From SIG701 sp045577175 (GTDB lineage Bacteria > Bacillota > Clostridia > Oscillospirales > CAG-272), in assembly GCA_045577175.1 (NCBI GenBank), contig JAZNHT010000024.1, positions 1-58,206 on the forward strand: a stretch of DNA of 58,206 nt, written 5' to 3'. A program made the position numbers and the translations under genes. Positions 53,501 to 58,206 of the stretch are shown here, piece by piece. Every line of letters starts with the position of its first letter. Within the stretch, counting starts at the first letter, position 1. The notes under the pieces are model-generated. The model worked only from the letters and a program-made list of their open reading frames with translations. It searched no databases and had not been told where the DNA came from.

Positions 53501-54209
53501 TTCCGAGCTCGCGCTCGACACGCACAACCACTTCGGCTACATCATCGGTTATCCCGATGACACGGTACGTCCGAATGACAATCTGACCCGTGCAGAGGCG
53601 GTCACCATCTTCTTCCGTCTCCTTACAGATGAAAAGCGTGCTGAATACTGGTCGAAGACGAACCCGTTCACGGATGTTAATCCGGAGGATTGGTACAACA
53701 ATGCGATCTCTACCCTGTACAACGCAGGCGTTCTGAACGGATACGCAGACAACACCTTCCGTCCCGATGATCCGATCACCCGTGCCGAGCTTGTCAAGAT
53801 CGCCATGTCCTTCTACGGCACGCCTGTTACAAGCAACGAAGCTCTCTTTGATGACATCGGAACGCACTGGGCGCTCTCGTTCATCAATGCCGCTGCCGAA
53901 ATCGGCTTCGTTAACGGCGACGGCGACGGAACGTTCGATCCTGACCGCTACGTAACCCGCGCAGAGGCGATGAAGATCATCAACCGCACGCTCGTTCGTC
54001 AGCCGCACAAGGATTATCTCCTCTCCGGCATGATTTACTGGTCCGACAACATGGACACCTCCGCATGGTACTACGCAGAGGTGCAGGAAGCAACGAACTC
54101 CCACACCTACATGTACACCTCCGCACATGAGATTTGGGAAGCAATCCTTCCCGTCCGCGATTGGGAGCTTTTGGAGAGAACCTGGTCCGACGCGAACAGC
54201 GGCAAATAA
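47547..54209 (+). CDS. Giant vWFA / InlB-type repeat / SLH surface protein
   Basis: 2,220-residue cell-surface protein, probably an adhesin. Signal peptide 1-25 (MKKRILSMFLAVMMLLSVFP, cleavage after VMA). A vWFA domain (about 90-440) has the MIDAS DVSGS (96-100), the Thr in GGATAVDYG and VFSDGSPT. A Tyr/Thr-rich insert of about 110 residues (102-212) interrupts it directly after the MIDAS loop. From about 590 to 1870 come Listeria-Bacteroides-type repeats (GYTFSGW), alternating from 830 with MucBP-like VEYYWQ segments in five tandem modules. About 1870-1985 is a SpaA-like beta domain, then three SLH domains (about 1990-2170; TRAEA motifs) that bind pyruvylated wall polymer. No sortase signal is present. 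AAGGAGG precedes the ATG. Confidence 0.92.
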   Translation: MKKRILSMFLAVMMLLSVFPTTVMAETTASATSLTPPAMLENTNQADGVVLRKGVSLHEVNGVPDGTADITIEAYTTSKVTQTTTSTPTDIVLVLDVSGSMDDSGTTTTTTTYETANATYFRRWVYYRYVYYYGFDTTYTTYYINIGTAEAPHYVEVEYEGYDENNFYYYHYYDANDQQVFVYPALNTTPSASREYTYPVVQFYSQNVRQNTVYAIDALKTAVDAFIEATHQKNAELAAQGITELHRISIVKFASNSYKGGTASLTEGDDMYQSGRNYYNYSQVVKNLTVVDSAGEAELSSAVNALEVGGATAVDYGLTLASMVLAQPLPTETQRNKVVIVFSDGSPTYSNSFDTSVANSAIATAKDIKFTGAKVYSISVAADADTANTTSNNNKFFHYVSSNYPNAESMSNEGTGGSASGGYYLTPTSSSSLAMIFQSIAQNIENKAIELGTTAEIVDTMSTYFTIPAGANSVTLWTADRIKNADGTWGWADPVSANGVTAVVQDKTVAINGFDYDENYLSNTARTKGTNTEYYGTKLIITINVTPDYNAIDTHMSSITGGYLPSNDGTANLLNSQSEKIATVDTPYLSTNTVTYQYTDPISGSTAAYKQFYRLPGGSLSTISDTPAIAGYTFSGWSTADVVLDAGGNYTMPVGDVVFTGTFTANKHNVTYTITGYNPGASEPADLTGVSFGTEVTVSDDLTYPGYTFTGWFTQDAFVKENDTSFIMPDSDVYLVGYFTANSDIPYKTIHYTENLDGTFSPVETVNAVGTTDSTVTAAVRSYEGFTLTDVTDVTVVDGGSTATLSTVSSGKVTADGQFTMHQFHKRNAYNVTYKYKGTIPAGATDLTAYAETGVPYGTSVTVKPDATAQGYTFSGWRIESPAGVDAAGGSFAMPASDVVLVGEFTAKTNTEYTVEYYWQNTADNGYTLHESVLHHNGVTDQTVTAPQKTYTGLTLNLNAPGTVASGTVLADGKLVLKLYYDRNTYNVTYKYDGTVPADATDLTAYAQTGVRFGATVTVEPDATAQGYIFSGWRVESPTTTVINGGSFTMPASDVVLVGEFAAGTSTKYTVEYYWQNITDDGYTLYESETHYNGVTDQTVDAPQNTYTGLTLNLNAPGTVASGTVLADGSLVLKLYYDRNTYDVTYRYEGTVPTDATDLSAYAETTVRFGTTVTVKPDAAALGYSFSGWEIDSPAGVDAAGGSFTMPASDVVLVGSFTARTNIEYKVEYYWQSITGSGYTLHETDTYKNGVTGETVHALQKTYTGLTLNLNAAGTVASGEVRADGKLVLKLYYDRILYNVTYEYDGTVPADATALPGTSTAYYLNTVTVAPDATATGYTFSGWSIKSPAGITLHTDGMSEYFTMPASDVVLVGTFVLDPMYYVEYYLEQPDGSYKKDEEASHTHTAPIGTNVSAHTRTYIGYTENTAHPERKISGTVSADETLTLKLYYDLIEYTVTYVYEGTVPTDAPALPAAAVKYYNDIVTTLDVAVEGYTFEGWSSVQVGAVKPGKTFTMPSMNVVLKGKFIAGEAVYKVEHYLMNDLGTYDGVTPHVESKTGIVGDAVRATTYRPYLDLGAQIDTAKTYADGKWEGIVLASQTNPLVLKLYYSREPSARVTYHYEGDLTETEWRALGWPDLPVDNTNYYVGATVTAKNFNTAMASNWVFEGWYASDPTIHVLPDGTFSMPRLSGTNPEIKLYGRWVDTTPKTFTVKYFVDGLELTQYTQTYTVDTPVTVMAKIADTENRTYTEWSAPESATAGVTVVTNADGSFTMTDSGEVHINCTSTLLPPKTYTVTYYLNAAQYQQFTYVAGETHTIIGAPLTMTGQEFSGWSAPVTTAGATVALTQSGTSYSFTMPKADVVIYGSLHWLPEPDCELIINKVVDAPENFTGTGVYSFNIYSVVGETKTLIHTEHIAVNKATGKGSSSVIKLESGISYLIEEVGAAIPGYALETVLTDMDGKVLPLGETVKFKGLYTGPNEVTFTNTYSELALDTHNHFGYIIGYPDDTVRPNDNLTRAEAVTIFFRLLTDEKRAEYWSKTNPFTDVNPEDWYNNAISTLYNAGVLNGYADNTFRPDDPITRAELVKIAMSFYGTPVTSNEALFDDIGTHWALSFINAAAEIGFVNGDGDGTFDPDRYVTRAEAMKIINRTLVRQPHKDYLLSGMIYWSDNMDTSAWYYAEVQEATNSHTYMYTSAHEIWEAILPVRDWELLERTWSDANSGK
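50034..52382 (+). repeat. Five tandem in-frame modules of 468-477 bp
   Basis: Modules start at 50034, 50502, 50970, 51438 and 51906. The first four are exactly 468 bp (156 codons), the fifth 477 bp. Each encodes an InlB-like unit beginning YNVTY and a VEYYW unit ending KLYYD. Modules 1-3 remain close at nucleotide level (for example ACTGTCTTGGCTGACGGA in two of them), which points to recent duplication or gene conversion. Confidence 0.9.
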
Positions 54210-54218
54210 TAACCGAAC

Positions 54219-54249
54219 AAACGGGGCAAGCAAACGCTTGTCCCGTTTT
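54219..54249 (+). terminator. Terminator of the surface protein gene
   Basis: AAACGGGGCAAGC pairs with GCTTGTCCCGTTT (one G-U) around an AAAC loop; TTTT overlaps the right arm. Confidence 0.7.
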
Positions 54250-54283
54250 CACGAAAACGATATATACACAGAAAGGTGACAGA

Positions 54284-54760
54284 ATGTTTCGCGAACTTTC
54301 ACGAATCAAACAAAAGCTCTCTGAGGTGAATTGCACGGAAATCCTGACGGCGGAGACACGCGGCGTGCTGTCTGTGCTGGGTGATGACGGTTATCCTTAC
54401 GGTATGCCGATGAATCACTACTTTGACCCGACTGACGGCTGTCTCTACTTCCACTGCGGTAAACACGGGCATCGGATCGATGCTCTCCGCCGCTGCGGCA
54501 AGGTATCCTACTGCGTATACGAGCGTGGCACGAAATCGTCGGAAGCGTGGGCGTATGATGTCCGCAGTGTGATCGTATTCGGACAGATGGAGATCATAGA
54601 GGATTCGGCAGAAACCGTCCGTATCACGAGAGCACTGTCTCACAAATTTACAAACGATGAGGAATACATCGAAAATGAAATTGCGCGGTACGCGAAGGCA
54701 ACACTGCTTCTGAAACTGACGCCCGCACACATCACCGGTAAGATCGTAAACGAAGCGTAA
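54284..54760 (+). CDS. Pyridoxamine 5'-phosphate oxidase-fold protein (NimA-like)
   Basis: 158-residue split-barrel flavin-binding protein. The barrel stretch GVLSVLGDDGYPYGMPMNHYFD, LYFHCGKHGHRIDALRRCGKVSYCVY (key parts FHCGKHGHR and SYCVYE) and SVIVFGQMEII fit the NimA-like/PNPOx-related group. Family members bind FMN or haem and include nitroimidazole reductases; the role here is unknown. ATG at 54284 follows AAAGGTGA. It starts 35 nt after the terminator of the surface protein gene, and no promoter is evident. Confidence 0.85.
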   Translation: MFRELSRIKQKLSEVNCTEILTAETRGVLSVLGDDGYPYGMPMNHYFDPTDGCLYFHCGKHGHRIDALRRCGKVSYCVYERGTKSSEAWAYDVRSVIVFGQMEIIEDSAETVRITRALSHKFTNDEEYIENEIARYAKATLLLKLTPAHITGKIVNEA

Positions 54761-54821
54761 AAAGAAGCACCCGCGCACGCATCTTCAAAGACCTAACGAT
54801 GTGTAAACAATGAACAGGCGT

Positions 54822-55376
54822 TTACGGTTTCATCGCCTTGACAAACCGAAACATCTCGTCGGGTCCTTCATTGGGATCGTGTTCCTCGTCGTTGGGCATT
54901 TCGTGATCGGGCTGAAAATACTCGCACCGGAACTGATCGATCTGAAAACCGCATTTGTTGACGTAAAAATGTATGTTACGCTTTTCAAAATAGGGCGTGC
55001 AGGTCTCCCAAACCACCGTCTCGGGATAAAGCGCCTCCACCGCCAGCCACGCGCCGTATCCGATACCTTTGCTGTGCGCTTCGGGAGAAACGAAAAGGAT
55101 CTCCAATTCGTTGTGATGCGTTTTGCGGTCGATCTTCAGGATCACTCCGCCCACCTTTTTGCCGTCAACAACGATGCGGTAGGTTTCACTATTCGGTGCG
55201 TCAATACAACGCTCAATAGTCTTTCGCGATATGATTTCACCGTCGCCGTCGAGATGATCGTCCCTCTCGCCAAACTCCTGTAGCGCGCCATACTTGAATG
55301 ACCATTGATTATCAAGAATAAACTGCTCGCGATCCTCCGCAGTCAATGGAATAAGGTCAACCTTCGTGGTTTTCAT
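54822..55376 (-). CDS. GNAT-family N-acetyltransferase behind a structured leader
   Basis: 184-residue RimI/RimJ-like acetyltransferase. The core has YRIVVDGKKVGGVILKID, the strand ELEILFVSPEAHSKGIGYGAW with the acetyl-CoA loop SKGIGYG, and VVWETCTPYFEKRNIHFYVNKCGF near the end. The 35-residue acidic C-terminal tail (NDEEHDPNEGPDE) is unusual. The substrate is unknown. AGGAGG lies 5 nt upstream of the ATG, just after a terminator-like hairpin, and a strong promoter lies 147 bp upstream, so expression is probably controlled in the leader (55377-55520). Confidence 0.88.
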   Translation of the reverse strand: MKTTKVDLIPLTAEDREQFILDNQWSFKYGALQEFGERDDHLDGDGEIISRKTIERCIDAPNSETYRIVVDGKKVGGVILKIDRKTHHNELEILFVSPEAHSKGIGYGAWLAVEALYPETVVWETCTPYFEKRNIHFYVNKCGFQIDQFRCEYFQPDHEMPNDEEHDPNEGPDEMFRFVKAMKP

Positions 55377-55520
55377 AAAAGCCTCCTAAAAAACAAAAAT
55401 ACCCGATAACGCAAAAAGCGTAAACCGAGCTCACTCGACATCTTATCTGACAGGCGGCCTGCAAGCATTTGCTTACGATCCCCTACACTACGGTGTACTG
55501 TCCTCCGATGACTTACATAA
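55377..55520 (-). ncRNA. Structured leader RNA with terminator/anti-terminator, unassigned riboswitch candidate
   Basis: The minus-strand transcript should start near 55516. GACAG (55498-55502) can pair with CUGUC (55449-55453), enclosing ACAC-CGUA-GUGU (55485-55496) and GUAAGC-AAAU-GCUUGC (55461-55476) with purine-rich AGGGGAU between them. Downstream, CUCG/CGGG plus ACGC/GCGU form a terminator-like stem (55402-55429) followed by a T-rich tract. CGAG-UGAG-CUCG (55426-55437) uses the same CUCG and would exclude it. The GGCCGCCUG stretch recalls the ZTP riboswitch, but the GACUGGCG part is not found. Ligand unknown. Confidence 0.6.
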
Positions 55521-55522
55521 AT

Positions 55523-55551
55523 ATTATATCATAATTTCACCGAAAAGTCAA
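55523..55551 (-). promoter_or_regulatory. Promoter of the leader-GNAT transcript
   Basis: Minus strand: TTGACT (55546-55551), 17-bp spacer, TATAAT (55523-55528) with TGA extension. Confidence 0.88.
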
Positions 55552-55576
55552 TCCCCACCTGCAGTGAAGAATCAAA

Positions 55577-55606
55577 CCGATGAGGAATCAATCGAAACCT
55601 CATCGG
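55577..55606 (-). terminator. Terminator of the catalase gene
   Basis: Perfect 9-bp stem CCGATGAGG/CCTCATCGG with a 12-nt loop, located 9 nt past the catalase stop. On the minus strand only TTT follows, so it may be weak. Confidence 0.55.
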
Positions 55607-55614
55607 CTTTTCCT

Positions 55615-56280
55615 TTACTTATCAAAAGAAACAGGCTTTGTATCACCCGTTGCAAATGCGTTGGGACCGGGGTCTGACATGGAAAAATACATTTTCGCGG
55701 CTTTGGTGGTGCCGAAATCACGGTTGGAGCCGGAGTTCTGCACCTTGTTAAAGGCATCGCGGAACATTTGATTGTGCGCTTCCTCACGGTTCAAGAGGAA
55801 ATCAATGGTCTCGCGCACCTTCTTGTCGTCGATCTGGCGGTACAGGTATTCGTAAACCACCTTTGCGCGCTGTTCGGACGCGATGTTGCTGAGCAGGTCG
55901 GCGCATAAGTCTCCCGTAACCGTCACGTAATCGCCTGTCCAGGAATAACCCGAAGCGTTGATAAGACCCGGATTCAGACCGAGGAGCACGTGGGATTGGA
56001 TCTCACCGCAGGGCACCTTTGTTGCGTCCACGTCGTGACCGTTTAAGAGATTGATGGTCTGCGCCACCATCTCCATGTGACCAAGCTCCTCCGCTGCAAT
56101 GTCGAGGAACAGATCCTTGATCTCGGCATCTTTGATTCGAAAGCTCTGAGACATATACTGCATCGCCGCCTTCAGCTCGCCGTTGCCGCCGCCAAGCTGC
56201 TCCTGCAAAAGCGCCGCATACTGCGGGTTGGGCTTCTCCACCTCCACGGGATGAAAAAGCATCTTTTCATGTTTGAACAT
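55615..56280 (-). CDS. Manganese catalase, CotJC-like
   Basis: 221-residue four-helix-bundle protein of the Mn-catalase family that decomposes peroxide; spore-coat CotJC belongs here. Metal ligands appear in the expected order: Glu in NGELKAAMQY, Glu and His in AAEELGHMEM, Glu in IASEQRAKVVYEYL and Glu and His in NREEAHNQMF. Length and the KPNPQYAALLQEQLGG start fit CotJC better than the 270-300-residue vegetative catalases. The C-terminal 30 residues (SDPGPNAFATGDT) extend past CotJC. No cotJA or cotJB is adjacent and no promoter was recognised. GGAGG precedes the ATG. Confidence 0.88.
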   Translation of the reverse strand: MFKHEKMLFHPVEVEKPNPQYAALLQEQLGGGNGELKAAMQYMSQSFRIKDAEIKDLFLDIAAEELGHMEMVAQTINLLNGHDVDATKVPCGEIQSHVLLGLNPGLINASGYSWTGDYVTVTGDLCADLLSNIASEQRAKVVYEYLYRQIDDKKVRETIDFLLNREEAHNQMFRDAFNKVQNSGSNRDFGTTKAAKMYFSMSDPGPNAFATGDTKPVSFDK

Positions 56281-56472
56281 TTTACTACCTCCGTTTGTTG
56301 GTATACGTTATTTTTGCCAATTCGGAGGCGGATATGCATATGCACGGGAAAATCTGTGCGCTGAGTCAAGCGTTGCGGTGCGGTTGGCGAAGAATAATTG
56401 AGTGATAGATTCAAATACGAGGATGTAAAGAATGCAGAAATACGGCAGCCGCACGATTTCTGCTGAAAACAA

Positions 56473-56501
56473 TTGAAATCCAAAGAAATCTGTGATAGAA
56501 T
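56473..56501 (+). promoter_or_regulatory. Promoter of the NUDIX-TipAS-nucleotidyltransferase run
   Basis: TTGAAA (56473-56478), 17-bp spacer, TAGAAT (56496-56501) with a TGA extension, 49 bp before the NUDIX ATG. The rest of 56281-56550 holds nothing recognised. Confidence 0.7.
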
Positions 56502-56550
56502 GGATGTAATGGCACATACGAATATTTGAAAAGATTGGCTTTTAGGAAAT

Positions 56551-56956
56551 ATGAAAATAACCGAAGTAGTTGCTGCCCTCATATGGCGGGGCGATACATT
56601 CATGATATGCCAACGTCCGGCGCATAAGGCGCGAGGACTGACTTTTCTGGGAATTTGTCGGCGGCAAGGTAGAGGCGGGCGAGACGAAAGAACAAGCACT
56701 TATCCGCGAGTGCCGGGAAGAGCTTGCCGTGACGCTTTCTGTCGGTGACGTGTTTATGGACGTCGTCCACGAATACCCCGACCTGACGGTGCATCTGACG
56801 CTGTTCAACGCCATCATCTCCGAGGGAGAACCGCAGAAGCTGGAGCACAACGACATCAAATGGATAACGCCGAGTGAGATCCCGGATTACGAGTTCTGCC
56901 CGGCGGATGAGGAATTACTTGTAAAGATTTGTGGGGGTACAAATGAAAAACTATGA
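56551..56956 (+). pseudogene. NUDIX hydrolase (MutT-like) with a +1 frameshift
   Basis: Would be a 134-residue MutT-type nucleotide hydrolase. Residues 1-32 (MKITEVVAALIWRGDTFMIC, then QRPAHKARGL) are in frame 1; from about 56651 the family continues in another frame with WEFVGGKVEAGETKEQALI and RECREELAV, the complete NUDIX box GX5EX7REUXEE except that the last Gly is Ala. Dropping one base in ACTTTTCTGG (56641-56650), most simply the C at 56647, restores one frame reading GLTFWEFVGGKVE. Both parts are otherwise intact, so the break is recent or an assembly error. The downstream TipAS-like gene overlaps its end by 14 nt. Confidence 0.82.
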
Positions 56957-57305
56957 AACCGAAGCTCGCTCCCGCTTTGGCAACACCGATGCCTACCGTG
57001 AGCACGAGCAGAAAACAAAGAACTACCCAAAAGAAAAATGGGCAGAGGCAAACGATGGCTTAATGGCGATCTTTGCCGAATTTGCTGCGCTCAAGGATAG
57101 TGGCGCGAGTGCTGATTCTGCCGGGGCACAGGCGCTTGTTGCCAAACTTCAGGCGCACATCACCGCTAACTACTACACCTGCACGGACGAGATTCTCGCA
57201 GGACTTGGCAAGATGTACATAGCCGACGAGCGATTCAAGAAGAACATCGACAAGTACGGCGACGGAACTGCGGAATTTGCATCCGAAGCAATCGAGGCGT
57301 ATTAA
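56943..57305 (+). CDS. Stand-alone TipAS-like antibiotic-recognition domain protein
   Basis: 120-residue, globin-like all-helical protein matching the C-terminal ligand domain of TipA-type MerR regulators: ARSRFGNTDAYREHEQKTKN and YPKEKWAEANDGLMAIFAEF, then NYYTCTDEILAGLGKMYIAD. In TipA this domain traps thiopeptide antibiotics. No MerR helix-turn-helix is fused to it or encoded upstream, since the preceding gene is a NUDIX frame. It could act by sequestering a ligand, as the short TipAS form does, or be a relic. ATG at 56943 has GGGGG upstream and overlaps the NUDIX end. Confidence 0.85.
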   Translation: MKNYETEARSRFGNTDAYREHEQKTKNYPKEKWAEANDGLMAIFAEFAALKDSGASADSAGAQALVAKLQAHITANYYTCTDEILAGLGKMYIADERFKKNIDKYGDGTAEFASEAIEAY

Positions 57306-57323
57306 AATTGAGAGGTGAGGTAA

Positions 57324-57983
57324 GTGATAGACACAACTACTTGGTTGGACGGCTTCTTGAAAGCCTTAAATGACACGTTTGCAAACCGCGTGTGGTTTGT
57401 CGGCTTGCAAGGCAGCTACGGCCGCGGTGAAGCGACGGAAACGAGCGGTATTGATGTTGTCGTGATACTTGACGAGCTGTCCGCCTCGGATATTGGGAAA
57501 TATAATGCGATGCTCGATACCTTGCCGCACAGGGAGCTGATCTGCGGTTTTCTTTCGGGAAAGGACGAGCTTCTCGCTTGGGAGTATTCCGACCTTTTTC
57601 AGTTTTACTATGACACCACACCCATAAAAGGCAGCCTTGATGAATTGCTGACGGTCATTGACAAGGCGGCGGTTGACAGAGCCATCAAGATCGGCGCGTG
57701 CAACGTCTATCACGGCTGTGTGCATAATATGCTGCACGAAAAGAGCGCGGAGATTTTGCGCGGACTGTACAAATCCGCATCCTTTGTCGTGCAGGCGATC
57801 GCCTTCAAGCAAACTGGGAAATATATCAAATATCAAAAAGACCTGCTCGGCGTGATTTCCGCCGATGAGCGAAAGATCGTTGAAACATTTTTGAAGCTAA
57901 AAACCGGTGGTGCTGTGGAATTTGATACCATGTCGGAAGAATTGTTCGCTTGGGCGAAAAAGCAGATAACCGAAAGCAAATAA
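57324..57983 (+). CDS. Nucleotidyltransferase-like protein with altered DxD motif
   Basis: 219 residues. The N-terminal part has the polymerase-beta-type nucleotidyltransferase motif GSYGRGEATETSGIDVVVI (30-48), related to aminoglycoside nucleotidyltransferases and MNT proteins. The metal pair normally reads SDIDL; here it is Ser-Gly42-Ile-Asp44-Val, so the first Asp is lost. The C-terminal half is helical (VYHGCVHNMLHEKSAEILRG, then FVVQAIAFKQTGKYIKYQKD) as in kanamycin-nucleotidyltransferase-like proteins. Activity is uncertain. GTG start with GAGGTGAGG upstream, 18 nt after the TipAS-like gene. Confidence 0.8.
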   Translation: MIDTTTWLDGFLKALNDTFANRVWFVGLQGSYGRGEATETSGIDVVVILDELSASDIGKYNAMLDTLPHRELICGFLSGKDELLAWEYSDLFQFYYDTTPIKGSLDELLTVIDKAAVDRAIKIGACNVYHGCVHNMLHEKSAEILRGLYKSASFVVQAIAFKQTGKYIKYQKDLLGVISADERKIVETFLKLKTGGAVEFDTMSEELFAWAKKQITESK

Positions 57984-58016
57984 ATAAGAATTTGACGAAC
58001 AGTTACACACAGACTA

Positions 58017-58122
58017 AAGCCTCCCCTGTGTAAGGGGAGGTGGGCCGCCAAACGGCGGCTCGGAGGGGTTGTCAATCCCTCAGTCAGCTTCGCTGACAGC
58101 TCCCTTTACACAAGGGAGCCTT
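58017..58122. repeat. Dispersed palindromic repeat, copy 3 (full composite with inverted ends)
   Basis: Begins AAAGCCTCCCCTGTGTAAGG and ends in a near inverted copy (CTCCCTTTACACAAGGGAGC and CTT). GCCGCC/GGCGGC and TCAGC/GCTGA stems lie inside, joined by GGGGTTGTCAATCCC. It begins 34 nt after the nucleotidyltransferase stop and may end that transcript. Confidence 0.8.
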
Positions 58123-58170
58123 GGGCGCTCCCGCATCAGTTAAGAAAACTTGAATATGTAGGTGTGAATG

Positions 58171-58206
58171 ATGAAAACTTTATATATGATTGGTGGCACT
58201 ATGGGA
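58171..58206 (+). CDS. 5' end of a truncated gene, possibly a P-loop kinase
   Basis: Only 12 codons remain: MKTLYMIGGTMG. The strand-then-GGTMG pattern is what precedes a Walker A lysine in small AAA/nucleoside-kinase-like proteins, but the decisive GKT/S lies outside the window. An ATG at 58168 could also start it. GTAGGTG is a possible ribosome site. Confidence 0.4.
   Translation, partial: MKTLYMIGGTMG

Noticed and set aside
55377..55520. ZTP (pfl) riboswitch assignment for the GNAT leader
   Set aside because: GGCCGCCUG is similar, but the GACUGGCG segment and its pseudoknot partner are missing, so the class is left open.
56641..56650. Programmed frameshift in the NUDIX gene
   Set aside because: No known slippery heptamer or downstream stimulator is visible; a simple indel or sequencing error explains it better.

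Overview
The window looks like a chromosome segment of a spore-forming Bacillota bacterium of class Clostridia, with G+C a little above one half by eye. Evidence: a complete pro-sigma-K gene, dipicolinate synthase dpaA/dpaB, a SpoVD-type transpeptidase inside the division/cell-wall cluster, a CotJC-like manganese catalase, DUF378 and SLH-domain proteins, and many TTGNNN-17-TATAAT promoters with TGn extensions. The genus cannot be fixed from this sequence. No rRNA, tRNA, CRISPR array or prophage is visible.

Layout. 1-250: no gene, an incoming terminator and a dispersed repeat. 251-6409: polA (minus), then a lipoprotein and an FtsX-type ABC transporter. 6599-10933: HPr, then uvrC-rsmD-coaD-mscS, closed by two tandem terminators. 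11203-25466: the dcw cluster mraZ-rsmH-ftsL-spoVD-murE-murF-mraY-ftsW-murG-divIB, then ftsZ with its own promoter; murD, murC, murB and ftsA are not in it. 25557-31475: an ABC exporter, an unknown membrane protein, a Mn-efflux pair (mntP plus a CDF transporter) and a DMT exporter. 31534-34349: guaB, then an orphan response regulator overlapped by a GNAT gene. 34373-34738: a non-coding element with terminal inverted repeats. 34760-40983 (minus): sigK, then radical-SAM/DUF512 - lipoprotein - der - plsY - methyltransferase as a tight operon. 41132-47270: HAD phosphatase, DUF378, purA, dpaA-dpaB, a CapA-like protein, pyridoxal kinase. 47547-54209: a 2,220-residue vWFA / InlB-like repeat / SLH surface protein. 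54284-58206: a PNPOx-fold protein, a GNAT gene behind a structured leader RNA, CotJC-like catalase, a frameshifted NUDIX gene, a stand-alone TipAS-like domain, a nucleotidyltransferase-like gene, another repeat, and the start of a truncated gene.

How the genes work together. The dcw block supplies lipid II synthesis from UDP-MurNAc-dipeptide onward (MurE, MurF, MraY, MurG) and the septal machine (FtsL, SpoVD, FtsW, DivIB, FtsZ). sigK, dpaAB, spoVD and the CotJC-like gene form a sporulation layer, supported by a sigma-E-like promoter before spoVD and a weaker one before sigK. mntP and the CDF gene form a manganese export operon. guaB and purA are the two branch enzymes from IMP.

Main points for a second look: a 140-nt minus-strand leader (about 55377-55520) with several hairpins and overlapping terminator/anti-terminator stems in front of a GNAT gene, which looks like an unassigned riboswitch or attenuator; a 13-bp hairpin that buries the murE ribosome binding site just past the spoVD stop; an A10 tract in ftsZ that would remove the C-terminal peptide on slippage; and two kinds of non-coding repeat elements.
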